6,226 nucleotides of DNA from Endomicrobium sp. (GTDB lineage: Bacteria > Elusimicrobiota > Endomicrobiia > Endomicrobiales > Endomicrobiaceae), in NCBI GenBank assembly GCA_031264895.1, contig JAISDI010000094.1, forward strand, positions 1-6,226, written 5' to 3'. Shown piece by piece: positions 5,596 to 6,226 of this stretch (its first letter is position 1; each line of letters starts with the position of its first letter). Below the pieces are notes generated by a model. That model was not told the DNA's origin, made no database searches, and saw only the letters and a list, made by a program, of their open reading frames with translations. The position numbers and the translations under genes were made by a program.

Positions 5596-6226
5596 ATGCC
5601 TGAAATAGAAATGAAAGGGAAGAGCATAGAAGAAGCTATACAAAAAGGTCTGCAACAACTTGGCTGCGCAAGAGAACAGGCGGAAATAAAAGTTCTTGAT
5701 GAAGGCACTGCGGGGCTTTTTGGTCTTATGGGCGCGAAGCCCGCAAGAGTTCTTATTATTGCCGACGAACGACATGCCGACGGCAAACAGGAAACCGTTG
5801 AAATAAACCCAAAAGAAGCCTGTAAAAAAGTCGAACAAATTTTAACGGATTTTTTAAATAAAATGAATATGGATATAAAAACCGTAAAAACCGAATTCGA
5901 CACGGACAGCGTAAACGCCGAAATTGAAGCCGAAGAAAGCGGCTTCATTATAGGTAAAAACGGCCAGACGCTGGATTCACTTGAATACATAACCCAGATA
6001 ATAGCTAATAATGATTTAAATTCAAAACTCAAAGTAAATCTCGACTGCGAAAAATACAGGCAAAAACAAAACGAAAAACTAAAAATCTTGGCGGACAAAG
6101 CCGTAGAATACGTAAACCGCACAGGCAAAATTTACCGTTTTGAGCCTATGAGCGCCAAAGAAAGAAAAATAATACACATATATTTAAAAAACAATTCAAC
6201 CATAGAAACCTTTTCCGAAGGCGAAG
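5596..6226 (+). CDS. jag: Jag (KhpB/EloR-type) RNA-binding protein, 3' end outside the window
   Basis: The first 210 residues are present and the frame leaves the right edge open. Domains in order: Jag_N (about 2-52) with AGLFGLMGAKPARV (39-52); a KH domain (about 92-150) with the RNA-binding loop GKNG (120-123) in GFIIGKNGQTLDSLEY; and the start of R3H with MSAKERKIIH (185-194), where R190 and H194 form the RxxxH motif, running into TFSEGE at the edge. Jag/KhpB binds RNA and, in Firmicutes, is linked to YidC (SpoIIIJ) and to cell elongation. A good ribosome site AGAGG (5586-5590) is 5 bases before the ATG and 17 bases separate it from yidC. Only the end of R3H is missing. Its function in this lineage is inferred from family and position. 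Confidence 0.95.
   Translation, partial: MPEIEMKGKSIEEAIQKGLQQLGCAREQAEIKVLDEGTAGLFGLMGAKPARVLIIADERHADGKQETVEINPKEACKKVEQILTDFLNKMNMDIKTVKTEFDTDSVNAEIEAEESGFIIGKNGQTLDSLEYITQIIANNDLNSKLKVNLDCEKYRQKQNEKLKILADKAVEYVNRTGKIYRFEPMSAKERKIIHIYLKNNSTIETFSEGE

Noticed and set aside
5580..6128. Long open frame (182 codons) on the minus strand
   Set aside because: It is antisense to jag, whose Jag_N, KH and R3H motifs are clear. The product is Ser/Phe-rich, as expected from the reverse of Lys/Glu-rich coding sequence.

Overview
The window is AT-rich bacterial DNA holding most of the conserved ribosome / RNase P / membrane-insertion operon (rpmH-rnpA-yidD-yidC-jag, plus strand). It lies back to back with two minus-strand genes: a secreted alpha/beta-hydrolase-fold protein and an AAA-ATPase-like / PD-(D/E)XK protein. 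The long YidC with an N-terminal anchor and periplasmic domain, plus a Sec-type signal peptide on the hydrolase, point to a Gram-negative (diderm) bacterium. The low GC, the protein styles and the AAA-ATPase/PD-(D/E)XK gene, a family abundant in gut-associated anaerobes, would suit a host-associated member of Elusimicrobiota or Bacteroidota. The phylum is a guess and was not tested by any search.

Layout. Bases 1-1471 (minus) hold an AAA-ATPase-like/nuclease gene whose 3' end lies beyond the window's left edge. Bases 1472-1665 are intergenic, with a weak promoter candidate and a short coding-looking remnant. Bases 1666-3072 (minus) encode an exported alpha/beta-hydrolase-fold protein that has glycine where the catalytic serine should be. 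Bases 3073-3234 are a divergent control region: a symmetric -10 (3101-3107) can serve both strands, and the plus-strand leader (from about 3113) can fold into a three-way-junction RNA followed by a small hairpin. Then come rpmH (3235-3369), rnpA (3378-3746), yidD (3751-4005), yidC (3998-5578) and jag (5596 to the right edge, incomplete).

How the genes work together. rpmH supplies ribosomal protein bL34, rnpA the protein subunit of RNase P, yidD and yidC the membrane-protein insertion machinery, and jag an RNA-binding KH/R3H partner of YidC. Gaps of 4-17 bases and one 8-base overlap indicate a single transcription unit. No dnaA gene or convincing origin lies beside rpmH here.

There is no whole new system in the window. 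The most interesting points are the serine-less hydrolase, the shared bidirectional -10, the folded rpmH leader, the Arg/Lys-to-Gln change in the YidC groove, and the Lys-to-Arg change in the nuclease motif.
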